A stretch of 8,368 nucleotides of DNA from positions 1 through 8,368 of the forward strand of contig CAJOQW010000122.1 in NCBI GenBank assembly GCA_905236955.1, read 5' to 3'. This DNA comes from an uncultured Bacteroidales bacterium (GTDB taxonomy: Bacteria > Bacteroidota > Bacteroidia > Bacteroidales > UBA932). The position numbers and the translations under genes are program-made. The notes beneath the pieces were generated by a model. It was not told the DNA's origin. It did not search any database and was given only the letters and a program-made list of their open reading frames with translations. Shown here in pieces: positions 5,348-8,368 of this stretch; within the stretch, counting starts at the first letter, position 1, and each line of letters opens with the position of its first letter.

Positions 5348-7945
5348 TCACTGCACCTTTATCATCTGCACTATCTCCTCGGTACTGCCGTCGGAATACA
5401 TGCAGACCGCTTTCACCTCGTGCTCTCCCGAAGATACGGCGATGCTGGCGCTTTCCCGGGGCTGGCCGTCGTAATACCACGCGATAGAAACCGGAGTCTC
5501 GCCCGAAGAAGCGTTGATGAACGAGAAGTCGTAAACTTTCCCGGCAGTGAATGAAGCCTTGGTGGAGATGATCTTTATGCCGAAAGAGACGAAAGGCGAA
5601 ACCTCCTGCATGAGGTAAACCTCCACTATCGGGACATACTTATGGGTGCCGCTTTCATCTTCGTACCCAAGTCCCGACCAGCCTCCTCCCCTGGCCTCGC
5701 AGTCGTTCCTTATAAGGCCGTAGCCAACCTTGTCTTCTTCGCTGTCTATGGCCACGGGATAGCCGTAAGCATTGTTCTTCAAGGCATAGCCGAAGATGAC
5801 TTCCTTCCCTGCCGGGATGGTGAGCCCCGCCTCGGCCACGCTCTGGGCCGAAAAACCGTTGGCGAAGTTGGGGGAATCGACTTTCCGGGTGTACTTCCTG
5901 TCGTTGTCGAAATCGACGAAGACACTCACTTCGTCGGCATTTCCGTCGCTGGAATAGAAAACGAAGCGGATATCGGTGATCTTGTATCCGATATAGTCCT
6001 TCAGTTCCTTTTCCGTGAAATATACCCCGGCGGTAATCGAGCACGGACCTTCTCCGAATCCGATGCCATATCCGCTGACCGCATGGTATTTCGAGAGTCC
6101 CTGCGAATCTCCTTCGACGGCATTCAGCAGCGTGATGTCCTTGCAGATGCGGCCCATGGCCAGTTCAATTTCCGTCTCATTCAGGCGGTAGCGGTTCTTG
6201 GAAGCCGAAAGGAGCAACGCCGATGAGGCCGACGACGGGATATCCATGCTGTAGCGGCCGTCCTTACCTGTAACCGCAGAAGCCACGGAGGCTGCGTCCC
6301 GAACCTGTTTCAGGCTCCTCGGCTTGCCCGGGGCGAAAAGACGGGAAACCGCGCCCAAGGCATTCCTGTCCGCCACGGAAACTTCGACGCCTTCCAAGGG
6401 ATTGCCCGAAGAATCGAGCACATAACCGCTGATGTTCCTCTCCCTGTCAAAGACAAGATTGAGGGAGACGCTTCCGGAAGAATAACTTATATCGTAAAGA
6501 TCGTATCCGCTGAAGCCGCCGTCCCATGTGAGCGTAAAGCCGTTCTTGCCCGAGAATTCCCTTACATTCGCTTCTCCCGGGAAAACCACCTGGCCGTAAC
6601 TGGAATAAGTGGTCCTGGCACAGACGATGGCGCAGCAGGGATGGTCCCCATACTCGTTGATTCCGTAGCCCGAAGTCCAACGCTGGGCCGCCGTAACATC
6701 CCCGATAAGGTTGCGGGACTTGTCCACATGATAAACAAGCATGCCACGGGGGGCGGGGTCGAGACTTCTGTAGCGGATGTAGGCGTCCCAGCCGGTTCCG
6801 TCCCTCACTTCATACACGAAATACTCCCCTTCGTTGTTGGTCGGGGTGCTGTATGCGACATTGGATGTGATGGCGGGTATGGTCTTGACCCCCTCTTCCG
6901 TCCAAGGCTCGGGATCCGGCATCCAGCCCAGCATATTGCGTTCTATGGCGCCAAGGTTCGGCGGTGAACAAAGGTCGTTGTTGTAACAGCCTCCGGACAT
7001 GAGCGAGAAATCCATGAGTCCGGGGCCCTCCCCGTTCTCCTCCCCGTCGGTATCGTAGAAATCGGGAAGGCCCAGGACATGCCCGAATTCGTGGCAGAAC
7101 ACTCCTATACCTGTCATCTTGTGTCCGCTTTTGCCCCTTAGTTCAGCGGAGCAGGCGTAGGAGCCTATCTTGACCCCGTTGTAGGCAGTTCCGCCGTATA
7201 TCCCAGAAGCGTGGGGCCAGATGGCGTCGGTACCGGCGCCTTCGGCCTCGCTGAAACCGGCGTAATAGAAGAAGATATTGTCGATATAGCCATCGCCGTC
7301 GAGGTCGTATTCGCTGAAATCCACCATGTTCTGCGCAACCGCCGTGGAACAGGCTGCTGCAAGCAGCCCGGCCGGATCCTTGTCGCTGCCGTCGCTGTCG
7401 TCCCCGCCATAATCCGCCATCTTGCCGCCCACTTTGACGGGACCGATGACATCGAACACGGGGTCGAACACACCCATCGACTGGTCGTAATAGTAATCAT
7501 GCGCCGAACCGGTGCCCCCGTTGGCGGAATAACCCTTCTTGTTGAGCATGTCGTAAAACCGGTCATGGGCATCCGAGGTGGAGAAACCCAGGTCGGAGAA
7601 CTCGATGAGCATAACAAGGAAATGCTTGCTGCCCACGGTCAGTTCCGGGGCCGCACGGTGCTGCGCCCTGTCCTCCTGCGCCCTGCGGCGCCTGTCGGCC
7701 GCCATCGAGGGAAAAGCCGTCATGGACCGATAACTTTGCTCCCGCACGAAGCCGTCGGGGCCGATCGCGACCGTGCGGCCGTCGGCAGCGGTGGCCCAAT
7801 GCGAGAATTCGTCACCATGGAGGTGCACCATGACGGTGCTGCCGTCCGGTTGTTGCAACGTTATCGGATATGGGTATGCCGGAACTGCCTCCGAGGTGAT
7901 GAAGGAAAGCAGTGAAGCAGCCATGATCAAGAAAAACTTCCTCAT
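5348..7945 (-). CDS. Secreted M6-family (immune inhibitor A-like) zinc metalloprotease with C-terminal beta-sandwich modules
   Basis: An 865-residue exported endopeptidase of the M6 family. Residues 1-20 are a Sec signal peptide (M-R-K-F-F, hydrophobic core, likely cleavage after S-E-A). A prodomain follows (about 21-100) with Q-P-D-G-S-T (32-37) and G-D-E-F-S-H-W (44-50), typical of Bacteroidales M6 proteins. The catalytic domain spans about 101-470. Zinc site H285-E286-F-G-H289-V-L-G-L-P-D295 fits HExxHxxGxxD with E286 as catalytic base, followed by F-Y-D; G-L-M-D-F-S-L-M-S-G-G (309-319) is the likely Met-turn. D-L-D-G-D-G-Y-I-D-N (214-223) looks like a calcium loop. Residues about 504-608 form a carboxypeptidase-regulatory-like domain (I-S-G-Y-V-L-D-S-S-G-N-P-L-E-G-V), 611-782 an unassigned region rich in Gly and aromatic residues, and 783-865 an Ig/PKD-like end. 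I see no obvious type IX secretion C-terminal signal. The start lies 3 bp after the upstream gene's stop, so they are probably one operon. Substrate unknown. Confidence 0.92.
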   Translation of the reverse strand: MRKFFLIMAASLLSFITSEAVPAYPYPITLQQPDGSTVMVHLHGDEFSHWATAADGRTVAIGPDGFVREQSYRSMTAFPSMAADRRRRAQEDRAQHRAAPELTVGSKHFLVMLIEFSDLGFSTSDAHDRFYDMLNKKGYSANGGTGSAHDYYYDQSMGVFDPVFDVIGPVKVGGKMADYGGDDSDGSDKDPAGLLAAACSTAVAQNMVDFSEYDLDGDGYIDNIFFYYAGFSEAEGAGTDAIWPHASGIYGGTAYNGVKIGSYACSAELRGKSGHKMTGIGVFCHEFGHVLGLPDFYDTDGEENGEGPGLMDFSLMSGGCYNNDLCSPPNLGAIERNMLGWMPDPEPWTEEGVKTIPAITSNVAYSTPTNNEGEYFVYEVRDGTGWDAYIRYRSLDPAPRGMLVYHVDKSRNLIGDVTAAQRWTSGYGINEYGDHPCCAIVCARTTYSSYGQVVFPGEANVREFSGKNGFTLTWDGGFSGYDLYDISYSSGSVSLNLVFDRERNISGYVLDSSGNPLEGVEVSVADRNALGAVSRLFAPGKPRSLKQVRDAASVASAVTGKDGRYSMDIPSSASSALLLSASKNRYRLNETEIELAMGRICKDITLLNAVEGDSQGLSKYHAVSGYGIGFGEGPCSITAGVYFTEKELKDYIGYKITDIRFVFYSSDGNADEVSVFVDFDNDRKYTRKVDSPNFANGFSAQSVAEAGLTIPAGKEVIFGYALKNNAYGYPVAIDSEEDKVGYGLIRNDCEARGGGWSGLGYEDESGTHKYVPIVEVYLMQEVSPFVSFGIKIISTKASFTAGKVYDFSFINASSGETPVSIAWYYDGQPRESASIAVSSGEHEVKAVCMYSDGSTEEIVQMIKVQ

Positions 7946-7948
7946 TCC

Positions 7949-8368
7949 TTACCGCTTTATGACGAAACCGATGTTGTCCCCTCCCGCCAGCCAGACGTGG
8001 CTGCCCTCCACCTTGAGCACCCACGCTCCGAACTCGGTCTTGTATCCAAGTGAGGGGATCCAGTTCTGGTAAAGGGTGAAAGAAACACTGTCCGAGGGCG
8101 CGAACTGTACGGGCAGCCCACTGATTTCATAAAAAGTGTTCCCGGCAGGGTCCACCAGTCGGAAGATGTTCCCGGACGCGGCCTTGACGAGATTGGTCTG
8201 ATGCCGGAAAGGGTCGTATACCAGATTGGAGCCGTTCCCGTCGTAATTGTATATTCCGTAAACGCTTTCTGCGAAAGCCCCTTCGGGAGCGCTGGGATTC
8301 TGCGTCACGATGAAATCGAGGCTCTGGCCGGAAGTGACCAGACGCCCCTTCGCCACCCTGCCCGAACC
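7949..8368 (-). CDS. Unrecognised protein, C-terminal part (open through the right window edge)
   Basis: This frame is open from the right edge to a TAA at 7949-7951, giving 139 codons. I do not recognise the product. The only candidate start is a GTG at 8356, but sense codons (G-S-G-R) continue upstream to the edge, so this is more likely the 3' part of a longer gene. Composition is of an extracytoplasmic beta-rich protein: alternating hydrophobic strands, many Gly, Asn, Ser and aromatic residues, no cysteine, and no transmembrane segment in the visible part. Two blocks look like related strand patterns, L-D-F-I-V-T-Q-N and V-S-F-T-L-Y-Q-N-W, and the end reads G-A-W-V-L-K-V-E-G-S-H-V-W-L-A-G-G-D-N-I-G-F-V. 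Codon use resembles its neighbours. The stop is 3 bp before the metalloprotease start, which strongly suggests co-transcription and perhaps a related extracellular role. That role is inference from position only. Confidence 0.72.
   Translation of the reverse strand, partial: GSGRVAKGRLVTSGQSLDFIVTQNPSAPEGAFAESVYGIYNYDGNGSNLVYDPFRHQTNLVKAASGNIFRLVDPAGNTFYEISGLPVQFAPSDSVSFTLYQNWIPSLGYKTEFGAWVLKVEGSHVWLAGGDNIGFVIKR

Noticed and set aside
7211..7915. Plus-strand open frame of 234 codons opposite the protease catalytic and prodomain region.
   Set aside because: The minus strand carries the HExxH zinc site and signal peptide here. The plus product looks like a complementary-strand artefact.

Overview
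The window reads as ordinary chromosomal DNA from a fairly GC-rich member of the Bacteroidota, most likely Bacteroidales. Support comes from a menA start with the group's N-E-L-G-D motif, a two-component Tat system (TatA plus TatC, no TatB), a Bacteroidota-type -7 box (TAnnTTTG) directly before lepA, a surface lipoprotein with Ig-like plus beta-helix architecture, and an M6 metalloprotease carrying the prodomain style of Bacteroidales. I cannot name the genus. I see no rRNA, tRNA, CRISPR array, insertion sequence or phage gene.

Layout, left to right. Positions 1-200 (minus) hold the first 66 codons of menA, cut by the window edge. Positions 187-939 are tatC and 943-1164 are tatA, both minus. 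Transcription therefore runs tatA, tatC, menA, with 3 bp between the first two and a 14-bp overlap between the last two: a compact operon linking twin-arginine export to menaquinone synthesis. Upstream of tatA, after a 44-bp AT-rich gap with a possible promoter and a 7-bp inverted repeat, lies 1209-3428 (minus). It encodes a 739-residue predicted lipoprotein with two bacterial Ig-like (BIG2) domains, a Cthe_2159-like right-handed beta-helix and a glycine-rich tail encoded by a 12-bp tandem repeat.

A 128-bp divergent intergenic region separates that gene from lepA (3557-5338, plus), the translational GTPase EF4. lepA converges, with only 9 bp between stop codons, on 5348-7945 (minus), a secreted M6-family metalloprotease of 865 residues with carboxypeptidase-regulatory-like and Ig-like C-terminal modules. 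Three bases upstream of the protease start ends another minus-strand gene (7949-8368), open through the right edge; I do not recognise its product, but its position suggests co-transcription with the protease.

The genes form three unrelated functional units: Tat export/menaquinone, translation (lepA), and secreted or surface proteins (beta-helix lipoprotein; protease pair). Nothing in the window amounts to a clearly novel defence or mobile system. The items most worth a second look are the near-leaderless promoter geometry of lepA, the beta-helix lipoprotein with its repeat-encoded tail, and the unrecognised gene coupled to the protease.
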